This document shows, in pieces, positions 9,979 to 17,798 of a stretch of 64,000 nucleotides of DNA (position 1 is its first letter; each line of letters starts with the position of its first letter). Below the pieces are notes generated by a model, which searched no databases, was not told the origin of the DNA, and saw only the letters and a program-made list of their open reading frames with translations. Made by a program: the position numbers and the translations under genes. This DNA is from Skermanella sp. TT6 (GTDB taxonomy: Bacteria; Pseudomonadota; Alphaproteobacteria; Azospirillales; Azospirillaceae): positions 5,606,001-5,670,000 of the forward strand of contig NZ_CP067420.1 of assembly GCF_016653635.2 (NCBI RefSeq), read 5' to 3'.

Positions 9979-11147
9979 CCGCCGATCCCATGGGCACGAA
10001 CCGGCTGGAACATTACGTCTCGACCGCTCCGTTCGACCCCTACTCCGTCGAGCAGATGTCGCCGGAGCAGGAACGCTATTTCATGGCGTCCCAGTGGCGC
10101 ATGATGTGGTGGAAGCTGAAGCGCCATCGGCTGGCGGTGCTGTCGGCCGCGATCCTCGGGCTGATGTATTTCACCACGCTGATCTCCGAGTTCCTGTCGC
10201 CCTACGCCCTGGACAGCCGGCACATCCACCATATCTACGCGCCGCCCCAGTCGGTCCACCTGTTCCACGAGGGATCGTTCGTCGGGCCGTTCGTCTACGG
10301 CTACGACTACGAGCTCAACATGGACACGCTCCAGCGCGTCTATACGGTGGACCCCACCGACGTGCAGCCGATCCGCTTCTTCTGCCGGGGCGACGCCTAC
10401 GACTTCTGGGGCCTTTTCCCGGCGGACCTGCACCTGATGTGCCCGGCCGAGGGCGGCACGCTGTTCCTGCTCGGCACCGACCGGCTGGGCCGCGACATGC
10501 TGAGCCGCATCCTCTACGGCACCCGGATCTCCCTGACCGTGGGGCTGCTCGGCATCACCATCAGCTTCGTCCTGGGCATCGTGATCGGCGGGATCGCCGG
10601 CTATTATGGCGGCTGGATCGACAACGTGATCCAGCGCTTCATCGAGGTGCTGCGCTCCTTCCCCGAGCTGCCGCTGTGGATGGCGCTGTCGGCGGCCCTG
10701 CCGGTCACCTGGAGCCCGATCCTGATCTATTTCGGGATCACCCTGATCCTGGGGCTGCTGGACTGGACCGGCCTCGCCCGCGCGGTTCGGTCCAAGCTGC
10801 TGGCGCTGCGGGAGGAGGATTTCTGCACCGCCGCGCAGTTGATGGGCGCCAGCCCCCGGCGGATCATCGGGCGGCACCTGCTGCCCAGCTTCATGAGCCA
10901 CCTGATCGCCTCGGCCACCCTGTCGATCCCCGGCATGATCCTGGGCGAGACGGCGCTGTCCTTCCTCGGCCTCGGGCTCCGGCCGCCGATCACCAGCTGG
11001 GGCGTGCTGCTGAACGAAGCCCAGAACATCAACGTCGTGGCCCTCTATCCCTGGCTGATGCTGCCGGTGGTCCCGGTCATCGTCGTGGTGCTGGCCTTCA
11101 ACTTCCTGGGCGACGGGCTGCGCGACGCCGCCGATCCCTACCGTTGA
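9975..11147 (+). CDS. ABC transporter permease (DppC/YejE type)
   Basis: A 390-residue second permease of the peptide transporter, overlapping the first by 4 bp (ATGA). It has a longer N-terminal extension (residues 1-50, with SPEQERYFMASQWRMMWWKL) before the first membrane segment. A large periplasmic region (~75-165) precedes the transport domain, whose EAA loop reads FCTAAQLMGASPRRIIGRHL. The extended N-terminus and periplasmic insert match the YejE/microcin-C branch more than classical DppC. It is the last gene of the run; the next gene is on the other strand with only a few bases between. Confidence 0.92.
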   Translation: MTADPMGTNRLEHYVSTAPFDPYSVEQMSPEQERYFMASQWRMMWWKLKRHRLAVLSAAILGLMYFTTLISEFLSPYALDSRHIHHIYAPPQSVHLFHEGSFVGPFVYGYDYELNMDTLQRVYTVDPTDVQPIRFFCRGDAYDFWGLFPADLHLMCPAEGGTLFLLGTDRLGRDMLSRILYGTRISLTVGLLGITISFVLGIVIGGIAGYYGGWIDNVIQRFIEVLRSFPELPLWMALSAALPVTWSPILIYFGITLILGLLDWTGLARAVRSKLLALREEDFCTAAQLMGASPRRIIGRHLLPSFMSHLIASATLSIPGMILGETALSFLGLGLRPPITSWGVLLNEAQNINVVALYPWLMLPVVPVIVVVLAFNFLGDGLRDAADPYR

Positions 11148-11151
11148 TCAC

Positions 11152-11988
11152 TTAAAGGTTGAGGATCATTCCTTCGTAGGCAACCAGCGTTCCAGGCCGC
11201 ATGGCCTCCGCCTCCGCGGCGATGCCGTCCATGACGGAGTCGTCGTGGTTCGGCTCATGGTGGAAGATCACCGCCCGCCCCACCCCGGCGGCATCGGCGA
11301 CCCGGCACCCTTCCTGCCAGGTCGAATGGCCCCAGCCGACATGGCGCGGATAGACCGCGTCGGTGTACATGCCGTCATAGACCATGACGTCGGCCCCGCG
11401 CGCCAGGTCGAGCACCGCCGGGTCGGGTCCCTCCGCCCGGTGCTCCGTGTCGGTCACGATCGCCAGCACCCTGCCCTCGTACTCCACCCGGTAGCCGCAG
11501 CACTGGTTCGGATGGTTGAGCGGCCCGGTCCTCAAGGTGATGCCCGGCCCCGGCGTCAGCGTCGCCCCGCATTGGAAATCGTTGAAGGTGCAGGAATGAT
11601 CGAAGGCGGACAGCGGCACCGGGAACAGCGGAGCGATCATCATGTCGCACAGCACGGACCGGATCGTCTGCGGCGGCGGCAGGTGCCCCGCCCACAGGCG
11701 CAGCCGGTTGCGCGGGTCGAAGGCCGGCGCGAAGAACGGCAGCCCCGCCACATGGTCGTAGTGGGTGTGGGTGAAGAACAGGTCGAGATCCAGCGGAGCC
11801 TCGGCCGCCAGCTGGCTGCCGAACGGGCGGATGCCCGTTCCGGCGTCGAAAATCATGAGGTGATCCCCGCACCGCACCTCGATGCAGGTGGTGTTGCCGC
11901 CATATCGCGCCGTCTCGGGGCCAGGCGACGGGATGCTGCCTCGGACACCCCAGAATCGGACGACGAAATCTGATGACGGCGGCATCAA
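11152..11988 (-). CDS. MBL-fold metallo-hydrolase
   Basis: A 278-residue metallo-beta-lactamase-fold enzyme. The motif THTHYDHVAGLPFF (HxHxDH) gives the first metal site. TDTEHR near the middle supplies the Asp, and IFHHEPNHDD near the C-terminus gives the last His. The N-terminus FWGVRGSIPSPGPETARYGG is typical of the phosphodiesterase-like branch related to PhnP and PqqB. It is predicted to hydrolyse a phosphodiester or similar bond in the cytoplasm. It faces the transporter operon tail to tail with only 4 bp between them. The substrate is not deducible. Confidence 0.85.
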   Translation of the reverse strand: MMPPSSDFVVRFWGVRGSIPSPGPETARYGGNTTCIEVRCGDHLMIFDAGTGIRPFGSQLAAEAPLDLDLFFTHTHYDHVAGLPFFAPAFDPRNRLRLWAGHLPPPQTIRSVLCDMMIAPLFPVPLSAFDHSCTFNDFQCGATLTPGPGITLRTGPLNHPNQCCGYRVEYEGRVLAIVTDTEHRAEGPDPAVLDLARGADVMVYDGMYTDAVYPRHVGWGHSTWQEGCRVADAAGVGRAVIFHHEPNHDDSVMDGIAAEAEAMRPGTLVAYEGMILNL

Positions 11989-12137
11989 GGGCGCCGCCGG
12001 CTGTTATGTTTTTCGCACATGGGCCTTAATGTGGCGAGCGGTTGGGAAGGAGTCGAGAAAAATTCCAGATAGCAACGAAACATGAACAGCACTAGCCTGT
12101 TGATAATGGGAATCTGTCACTAGAGGAGCTTGGGATC

Positions 12138-12389
12138 ATGGCGAACACAGGGGCGAACACCGGGAACGACAGCCCGAAGTCGGCCGACGCCGGAACCCCG
12201 TCCAATACGGAAAAGGACCCGTCGGACTGGACCACGGGCGATGAGCCGATGACCGGAGCGCAGGCATCCTACCTGAAGACCCTGAGCGAAGAGGCGAACG
12301 AGGAATTCGACGCTTCCCTCAGCAAGGCCGATGCCTCACGCCGGATCGACGAACTGCAGAACAAGACCGGGCGCGGAAAGCAGAGCTGA
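12138..12389 (+). CDS. DUF3072 domain-containing small protein
   Basis: A small acidic protein of 83 residues. The core DWTTGDEPMTGAQASYLKTL and SKADASRRIDELQNKTGRG matches the DUF3072 family, small proteins found in soil alphaproteobacteria and actinobacteria and of unknown function. The N-terminal 25 residues are disordered and rich in Asn, Thr and Ser. A strong ribosome-binding site (GAGGAGC) precedes the ATG. It stands alone, with a 149-bp gap upstream. A stress role has been suggested for related small proteins, but nothing here shows it. Confidence 0.75.
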   Translation: MANTGANTGNDSPKSADAGTPSNTEKDPSDWTTGDEPMTGAQASYLKTLSEEANEEFDASLSKADASRRIDELQNKTGRGKQS

Positions 12390-12447
12390 AGGTCCGGAGA
12401 GAAACGGGTTTCGGGAAAACGGATAGGGGGCATTATTCATGTTAACC

Positions 12448-12479
12448 TTAATCCGGCGTTAACCAATACAGCCTATAAA
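12448..12479 (+). promoter_or_regulatory. CtrA-type box and -10 element
   Basis: An exact TTAA-N7-TTAA (12448-12451 and 12459-12462) lies 11 bp upstream of a TATAAA hexamer (12474-12479). A further TTAA sits at 12442. This is the arrangement of CtrA-activated promoters in Caulobacter and relatives, where the CtrA box covers the -35 region. It points rightward into a ~75-nt segment that ends in an intrinsic terminator and holds no open reading frame of note. Confidence 0.5.
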
Positions 12480-12485
12480 GGAGAC

Positions 12486-12561
12486 ATCGCATCTGTGGTG
12501 CGGTTCCTCCATGTAAAGCAGACTTCGGCTCCGTCGGCATCGGTCGACGGAGCCATTTTTC
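12486..12561 (+). ncRNA. Candidate small RNA with CCUCC loop and intrinsic terminator
   Basis: This segment lies between the CtrA-type promoter and a perfect 10-bp GC-rich hairpin (12527-12536 with 12545-12554) followed by five Ts. The predicted transcript starts about 7 bases after the -10 element and would be ~75 nt. It contains GGTTCCTCC (12502-12510), an anti-Shine-Dalgarno sequence like that in the loops of several alphaproteobacterial trans-acting sRNAs. No protein-coding potential is apparent. The start point is inferred and no known RNA family is recognised. Confidence 0.4.
12527..12561 (+). terminator. Intrinsic terminator
   Basis: Perfect inverted repeat GGCTCCGTCG / CGACGGAGCC with an 8-nt loop, followed by ATTTTT. 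The T-run lies on the right side, so it acts on rightward transcripts; the PAP2 gene reads leftward and stops at 12564. Confidence 0.8.
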
Positions 12562-12563
12562 CG

Positions 12564-13355
12564 TCACGCCTGCCGAATACGGCCCGGAGGCTGGATCGCC
12601 CCGGTCTCCCGCAGGCGCCGCAGGGTCCGCCCGGCCGACAGGGGAAGCACCATCCCCGGCCAGAGAAGACGGTACGTTCCCCCGCTCTCCCTGTAGAAGA
12701 CCCATCCCTGCGACGTGAACCAGCCGCGCAGCCAATAGGTCGTGGCGATCGCCAGGGCGCCGCCCCCGATCACGTCGGTCACGAAATGAGCGTTCACCGC
12801 GATGCGGCTGAGGCCGATCAGGCAGGCGGCGGCCAGCAAGGCGCCGCGCCAGCTCGGGACCATGAACGAGACCGCCAGGGCGAAGGCCACCGCCGTGTTG
12901 GCGTGACCGGACGGGAAGGAGTGGAAGTTCGCGTTCAGGATCATCGGATCGAACCCGAGGAAACCCGCCTGCTCCAGCAGTTTCGGCCGTGCCCGGCCGA
13001 CGGCGACCTTGACGATGTTGACGGCGATCCCGGACAGGGCGACCGACGCGAAGACGAACATCAGCGCCGATCCGGTCCAGCGGACCATCGCCGCGACGCG
13101 CCGGTCGGTCAGGATGAACCATCCCGCGGCGATCGATCCCAGCCCGAGCACGCCTGTCGGCACCAGCGTCCATTTGCTGTCCCCCGCTTCCGTGATCGCG
13201 CGGAAAATATCCAGCAGACCCGGATCGGCGACCCGCGCCAGCTCGGACACGGTGCGGTCGAGATGGCTCAGCAGCATATGGCCGAACAGGAACAGCAGGA
13301 ACCAGAAGGAATACCGGACCGGCCGCGGCTGGTCTTCGGTCAACGGATTTCGCAT
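12564..13355 (-). CDS. PAP2-superfamily membrane phosphatase
   Basis: A ~263-residue integral membrane phosphatase. The three PAP2 signature parts are visible: KVAVGRARPKLL (KxxxxxxRP-like), HSFPSGHANTAVA (PSGH) and RIAVNAHFVTDVIGG (SRxxxxxHxxxD-like). About six hydrophobic segments surround them. Members dephosphorylate lipid phosphates such as undecaprenyl pyrophosphate, phosphatidate or lipid A. It lies downstream of the ArnT-like/GT2 module on the same strand, so recycling of a lipid carrier or removal of a lipid A phosphate is plausible. An upstream ATG at 13424 is also in frame; 13355 gives the more usual N-terminus. Confidence 0.87.
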   Translation of the reverse strand: MRNPLTEDQPRPVRYSFWFLLFLFGHMLLSHLDRTVSELARVADPGLLDIFRAITEAGDSKWTLVPTGVLGLGSIAAGWFILTDRRVAAMVRWTGSALMFVFASVALSGIAVNIVKVAVGRARPKLLEQAGFLGFDPMILNANFHSFPSGHANTAVAFALAVSFMVPSWRGALLAAACLIGLSRIAVNAHFVTDVIGGGALAIATTYWLRGWFTSQGWVFYRESGGTYRLLWPGMVLPLSAGRTLRRLRETGAIQPPGRIRQA

Positions 13356-13458
13356 CGTGGCCCCGCCGTCGCCGACGATCTGACAAAAGGGCGGAAGCCG
13401 AAGCTCCGCCCCGTGGCAGGACACTAGTAAAGGTAAGTTATTACCAGGGAGTTACGGC

Positions 13459-15162
13459 TCAGCGACGATACAAGGTCATCATCGGTTTCGTGCCGCGCGA
13501 ATAGTTTAGACCGCTAACTGTTTCTATGGCAATCGGTTGGAAGCCCTTCGCCTCCGCTTCGGCCAGGAAGGCGTCGTCCTGCGGCAGGTCGACCAGGGCC
13601 AGCGCACAAGCGTCGTCCGCCAGGCGGTGGGCCGCCGTCCGGCCGTCGCCCGAAAGCACCGTCCCGGTTCCCACCAGGAAAACGAGGCTGGGTTCGGTGA
13701 AGCCGACGGATACCAGGGTCGAGCCGGGACAGGGCCGCGCCGCGGCGACCGCGGCGGCGACCCTGGGGCTGATCCAGATCTTTTCGATACGGGGAAGGAC
13801 GACCTGGAAGGCGAGCAGATACATCCCGACCGACCCGGCGCTCAGCACCGCAACCGACCGACGCAGCCCGCCCCGGTGGAACAGCAGGGCGCCGTAGCCG
13901 AGCACCGCCAGCACGGCCGCCGCGAGCAGCAGCGAAACCCGATCGACGGTCCATTCGAAGAAGCCGTACAGGATCACCGTCCCGGCGGCGAGCACCGCCG
14001 AGATCAGGAGGAACAGCAGGATCGACAGCACCCGGAGCCAGCGCCGGCCGCCACCGAACCCGTCCAGCGCCGCGCGCGCGGTCAGCAGCGCCAGCGCCGG
14101 ATAGGCCGGAAGCACGTAGTGGAACAGCTTGGTCGGCACCGCCTCGAAGACGGCCCAGGTCGGTATCGCCCAGGCGAGGCAGAACAGCACCGCCGGGTCC
14201 CGCCGGTTGGCCCAGACCCAGGGGATCGCCGGGATGGCCAGAAGGGACCAGGGCCAGAAGGTGACGGGAAACAGAAGGGTATGGTAGCCGGGAGGGAATC
14301 CCTTGGATTCCCGCCCTCCGGCGACCTTGGCCAGCATGTCGTGGCCGACCGACTCGGCGAAGAAGGCACCCTGGGTCTTGATGGTGATCAGGACCAGCCA
14401 GGGTGCCACGATCAGGAGCAGCACCGGCAGCCCCAGCCGGGGCCGCAGCGGGGCCAGCCAGCCGACCCGCCGCTCGACGAGCGCCAGCCCCAGGGCGGTG
14501 CCGCCGACCACCAGCAGGATGATCGGCCCCTTCAGCAGGATGCCGACACCGAGGGAACACCAGAACAGCAGGACGAGGCCGGTGGACGGCGCCTCCCGCC
14601 CGTTCCGCCGCAGCCACGCCTCCGCCAGCGCCGCCTGCGCGCCCAGCACGGCCGCCAGCAGCGCCGCGTCCGTCTTGGCGGTCCGCGCCTCGACCGCCAG
14701 CAGGACCGTGCCCGCCAGCATCGCCGCCGCCAGGAACCCGGCGCCCTGGCCGGCACGCTCGCCGGCCGGCGCCCCGGAGAGGGGGCCGAACAGGGTCGTG
14801 CCGATCCGGAAGGTCAGGAGGACGGCCAGGACGGCGCCCGCCAGCGAGGGCAGGCGGTAGGCCCAGATGGCGGCCTGCTCCGGTCCGCCCGCCAGCGCCA
14901 CGGTGGCGGACTGCATCCAATGGATGCCGACCGGCTTCTTGTGCCTGGCCTCGTCCTGAAAGCGGATATCGACGAAATCGCCGCTTTCCAGCATCTGCCG
15001 GGTCGCCTGGGCGAAGCGGGCCTCGTCCCGGTCGGTCGGCGGCAGCGTGAAGAAGCCCGGCAGGAACAGGGCCAGGCAGAGCGCCGCCAGCGCCGCCGTC
15101 AGCCCGATCCGCTTGAGCATCGCCGGGAGCGGGCGCCCGGAGGAGGAATCCGCGACGCTCAC
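13459..15162 (-). CDS. GT39 family glycosyltransferase (ArnT-like)
   Basis: A ~567-residue polytopic membrane glycosyltransferase of the ArnT/PMT (GT39) type, with about twelve hydrophobic segments. The first periplasmic loop carries PPTDRDEARFAQATRQML, with the conserved DE pair, then DEARHKKPVGIHWMQ, the classic ArnT-like block. The C-terminal ~100 residues are periplasmic. It should move a sugar from a polyprenyl-phosphate donor to lipid A or another periplasmic acceptor. GTG at 15162 overlaps the upstream stop (GTGA); ATG 15120 is an alternative start. The donor lipid is probably made by the GT2 enzyme of the same operon. Confidence 0.85.
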   Translation of the reverse strand: MSVADSSSGRPLPAMLKRIGLTAALAALCLALFLPGFFTLPPTDRDEARFAQATRQMLESGDFVDIRFQDEARHKKPVGIHWMQSATVALAGGPEQAAIWAYRLPSLAGAVLAVLLTFRIGTTLFGPLSGAPAGERAGQGAGFLAAAMLAGTVLLAVEARTAKTDAALLAAVLGAQAALAEAWLRRNGREAPSTGLVLLFWCSLGVGILLKGPIILLVVGGTALGLALVERRVGWLAPLRPRLGLPVLLLIVAPWLVLITIKTQGAFFAESVGHDMLAKVAGGRESKGFPPGYHTLLFPVTFWPWSLLAIPAIPWVWANRRDPAVLFCLAWAIPTWAVFEAVPTKLFHYVLPAYPALALLTARAALDGFGGGRRWLRVLSILLFLLISAVLAAGTVILYGFFEWTVDRVSLLLAAAVLAVLGYGALLFHRGGLRRSVAVLSAGSVGMYLLAFQVVLPRIEKIWISPRVAAAVAAARPCPGSTLVSVGFTEPSLVFLVGTGTVLSGDGRTAAHRLADDACALALVDLPQDDAFLAEAEAKGFQPIAIETVSGLNYSRGTKPMMTLYRR

Positions 15163-15470
15163 GATGCCGACGCGTGCCCGATGTCGTCGGCGATCGCGTC
15201 GTCGCCGGCCGTTTTCCGCTTGTCGCGCCAGATCATCCAGATGTTGCGGGAATAGATCACAAGCCCTAGCCCCTGCCCCAGGATGAACACCGGGTCCTGG
15301 CGATGGATGGCGTAGGCCAGCAGCGTGATCCCGCCGGCCATGCTGAAGTACCAGAAGGTCTCCGGCACGAAGCTGCGCTTGAGTCGCTCGCTCTGGATCC
15401 ACTGTATCACGAAGCGCATCGAGAATAGCGCCTGCCCCACGAACCCGATCGCCGTCCAGACGGAGAGCAT
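15159..15470 (-). CDS. Lipid-A-disaccharide synthase N-terminal-domain protein (LAB_N)
   Basis: A 103-residue membrane protein with three hydrophobic helices. The block SMRFVIQWIQSERLKRSFVP followed by FWYFSMAGGITLLAYAI is the LAB_N (PF07578) domain, named for its fusion to some LpxB proteins but here free-standing. Related free-standing proteins occur beside ArnC- and ArnT-like genes and may act in transfer or flipping of polyprenyl-phosphate sugars. It lies between the GT2 and GT39 genes, overlapping the latter by 4 bp. The biochemical role is not established. Confidence 0.82.
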   Translation of the reverse strand: MLSVWTAIGFVGQALFSMRFVIQWIQSERLKRSFVPETFWYFSMAGGITLLAYAIHRQDPVFILGQGLGLVIYSRNIWMIWRDKRKTAGDDAIADDIGHASAS

Positions 15471-15515
15471 TCAATCACCCGATAGAGCTGTATCGATGCC
15501 GCGCCATCGATCCGA

Positions 15516-16313
15516 TCAGCGGGCCTGCCCGGCACAGTCCTCGAGGACCGAGTCCGGCAGGCGGGTACGGCGTTTCAACCACAGGACTCCCAGCAGATCG
15601 ACGATGCCGATAGCCGCACGTCCCAGGTTGCCGTACTTCGACACGCCGCGCCGGCGGGGCCGATGGTTGACCTCGACGAAGTCGGCCCGATGCCCGTGGA
15701 TCTGGAACAGCGCGGGAAGGAACCGGTGCATCGCCCCGAAATAGGGAAGATCCAGGAAGGCGTCGCGGCGGAAAACCTTGATGCCGCAACCGGTGTCGGC
15801 GCAGCCGTCGTTCAGGACGGCCCGGCGCAAGCCGTTGGCGATCTTCGTGGCCGCCCGCTTGGACCAGATGTCGCGGCGCTTGCGGCGCAGCCCCCCGACC
15901 AGCGCCGGCGCGCCGGGCATCATCGCCAGGTCCAGCAGGTTGGGAATGTCGGCGGGATCGTTCTGCCCGTCGCCGTCGAGCGTGGCGATCCAGGTCCCCC
16001 GGGCGGCCCGGACGCCGGTCCGCACCGCGGCGCTCTGGCCGGACCGGGTGGAATGCCGGACGATGCGCACGGCGCCCCGCTCCGGAGCGAGCCGGTCGGC
16101 GGTACCGTCGTCGCTGCAGTCGTCGACGAAGACGACTTCGTAGTCCACGGCCACGGAGAGCGCCGCCCTGATCTCGGCAAGCAGCGGCAGGACGTTCTCG
16201 GCCTCGTTATAGACCGGAACGACCACCGAAAGCCGCGGCTCCGGCACCGGGGCGACGCCGGCGGGCGGGCTGCCGGCGGGCTGGACGGCATGGGAAGCGA
16301 CGGTGGTGACCAT
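15516..16313 (-). CDS. GT2 family glycosyltransferase (polyprenyl-phosphate sugar synthase type)
   Basis: A 265-residue GT-A enzyme. It shows LSVVVPVYNEAENVLPLLAE, VDDCSDDGTADRL, the DxD-like ATLDGDGQNDPADIP and DTGCGIKVFRRDAF, which together are typical of dolichol-phosphate mannose synthase/ArnC-like enzymes. The first 25 residues are Pro/Ala-rich and probably disordered; there are no strong C-terminal membrane helices. It should make an undecaprenyl-phosphate monosaccharide in the inner leaflet. With LAB_N and the GT39 protein it forms a compact module for putting a sugar on a periplasmic acceptor. The sugar is unknown. Confidence 0.87.
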   Translation of the reverse strand: MVTTVASHAVQPAGSPPAGVAPVPEPRLSVVVPVYNEAENVLPLLAEIRAALSVAVDYEVVFVDDCSDDGTADRLAPERGAVRIVRHSTRSGQSAAVRTGVRAARGTWIATLDGDGQNDPADIPNLLDLAMMPGAPALVGGLRRKRRDIWSKRAATKIANGLRRAVLNDGCADTGCGIKVFRRDAFLDLPYFGAMHRFLPALFQIHGHRADFVEVNHRPRRRGVSKYGNLGRAAIGIVDLLGVLWLKRRTRLPDSVLEDCAGQAR

Positions 16314-16491
16314 GGGACCCCGAAGGCATGGCGGCGGATGGCCGCATCATAGACATGCCGGGGAAGGAGGGAAGTAATTTTCGCCGGTCCAAGTACATCT
16401 AACAAAAATTTAATAATGGTTACTTGGAAGCGGCAAAGCGTCGCGTTCCTGTATACTCAGCCCGCGCGGTCCCTGCCCTTTCCCCCGAAAC

Positions 16492-17181
16492 TCAGGGAAC
16501 CAGCCGGTAGCCTCCCGGTTCGGTCACCAGGATCTCAGCGTGGGACGGGTCGCGCTCGATCTTCTGGCGCAGGCGGTAGACATGGGTTTCCAACGTGTGG
16601 GTGGTGACCCCGGCATTGTACCCCCAGACCTCGCCCAGCAGGGTGTCGCGGCCGACCACCTTCTCGCCGGCGCGGTAGAGGAACTTGAGGATCGCCGTCT
16701 CCTTCTCGGTCAGCCGGATCTTGCGCTTGCCGGCCTCGGTCATCAGGAGCTTGACGCTGGGACGGAAGGTGTAGGGACCGATCGAGAAGACCGCGTCCTC
16801 GCTCTGTTCGTACTGGCGCAGCTGGGCGCGCAGCCGCGCGAGCAGCACGCTGAGCCGGAACGGCTTGGTCACGTAGTCGTTGGCGCCGCTGTCGAGGCCC
16901 AGGATGGCGTCGCTGTCGGTGCCGGCCGCCGTCAGCATGATGATGGGGCTGCGCACCCCTTCCCGCCGCATCAGCCGGCACAGTTCGCGCCCGTCCATGT
17001 CGGGCAGGCCGACATCGAGCAGGACGGCGTCGAACACGCCGTGGCGTACCAGATCGAGGGCGGTCGAGGCGTCGTCCGCCTCGGCCGTCTCGAACTCCTC
17101 CAGGAGATGAAGCTGTTCGGCCAGCGACTGGCGCAGCGCCACGTCGTCGTCGACCAGCAGGATCTTCTTGCCCGGCGTCAT
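16492..17181 (-). CDS. OmpR/PhoB-family response regulator
   Basis: A 229-residue response regulator. The receiver domain (residues ~6-120) has the acidic pair in LLVDDDVALR, phospho-acceptor Asp in VLLDVGLPDMDG, Thr in IIMLTAAG and Lys in YVTKPFRL. A Trans_reg_C winged helix follows (ETAILKFLYRAGEKVVGRDT and THTLETHVYRLRQKIE). It should bind DNA as a dimer when phosphorylated. No histidine kinase gene is adjacent, so the partner must be elsewhere. The flanking gaps separate it from the glycosyltransferase module. Confidence 0.9.
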   Translation of the reverse strand: MTPGKKILLVDDDVALRQSLAEQLHLLEEFETAEADDASTALDLVRHGVFDAVLLDVGLPDMDGRELCRLMRREGVRSPIIMLTAAGTDSDAILGLDSGANDYVTKPFRLSVLLARLRAQLRQYEQSEDAVFSIGPYTFRPSVKLLMTEAGKRKIRLTEKETAILKFLYRAGEKVVGRDTLLGEVWGYNAGVTTHTLETHVYRLRQKIERDPSHAEILVTEPGGYRLVP

Positions 17182-17256
17182 CGTATCCCCTGTTAGGGCC
17201 CGTTCGTCACCGGGACATCCGGCACCGGCCCCCGCGGGGACTCGGATGCGGGATCC

Positions 17257-17541
17257 TCAGCGCTGGACCTCGACTCCCCGCCAGAAGGCGACATGATCCC
17301 TGATGGCGGCCGCCGCTTCCTTGGGTTCCGGATAATACCACGCGGCATCGCGGTTTTCGACGCCGTCAACCACGAGCGTATGGTAATGGGCGGTACCCTT
17401 CCAGGGGCATACGGTCGTGGTGGGGGATGGTTTGAAATAGTCGCGCCGGAGGCCGGCCGGCGGAAAATAGACGTTGCCCTCGACCAGCTCGAAGCTGTCC
17501 GACTCCGCGATCACTGCGCCGTTCCAGATTGCCTTGGCCAT
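17257..17541 (-). CDS. DUF427 domain-containing protein
   Basis: A 94-residue protein matching the small DUF427 family. It has the typical core AIWNGAVIAESD, EGNVYFPP, CPWKGTAHYHTL and AAWYYPEP with the family's Trp/Tyr positions. Family structures show a small beta fold; the function is unknown. It is probably monocistronic. The predicted ATG at 17541 follows a GGAGGA-type ribosome-binding site on the reverse strand. Confidence 0.85.
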   Translation of the reverse strand: MAKAIWNGAVIAESDSFELVEGNVYFPPAGLRRDYFKPSPTTTVCPWKGTAHYHTLVVDGVENRDAAWYYPEPKEAAAAIRDHVAFWRGVEVQR

Positions 17542-17663
17542 GTCGGTCCTCCCGTGATGACGCGGTACCGCCTGTCGGGTACCGGGAGGGACATAGACCG
17601 ATCGGAGCGGCGGGGGAGACCCGCCATCCGTTACCGCGCCGCTTTCGAACCATCGTCGGAGGA

Positions 17664-17750
17664 TGGTGCCCAGGAGAAGACTCGAACTTCCACGACATTT
17701 CTGCCACAGGTACCTGAAACCTGCGCGTCTACCAATTCCGCCACCTGGGC
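17664..17750 (-). tRNA. tRNA-Leu (CAG anticodon)
   Basis: An 87-nt class II tRNA on the reverse strand. The acceptor stem begins GCCCAGG and pairs with the 3' CCTGGGC before an encoded A-CCA. The D arm reads GGCGGAATTGGTAGACGC. The anticodon stem is CAGGT/ACCTG with loop TTCAGGT, giving anticodon CAG. A long variable arm follows (GGCAGAAATGTC), then the T arm with GTTCGAGTC. All features fit leucine isoacceptors. No integrase or att-like repeat lies beside it. Confidence 0.95.
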
Positions 17751-17798
17751 AGCGCGGACCGGCTAGATACTGTGGCCGCCCCCGGCTGTCAAAGGCTT

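Noticed and set aside
16410-16424. CtrA box upstream of the GT2 gene
   Set aside because: Only one TTAA half is present; the second half reads TACT.
17664-17750. tRNA-Leu as an integration site
   Set aside because: The tRNA is complete with encoded CCA, no att repeat or integrase lies beside it, and base composition does not change there.
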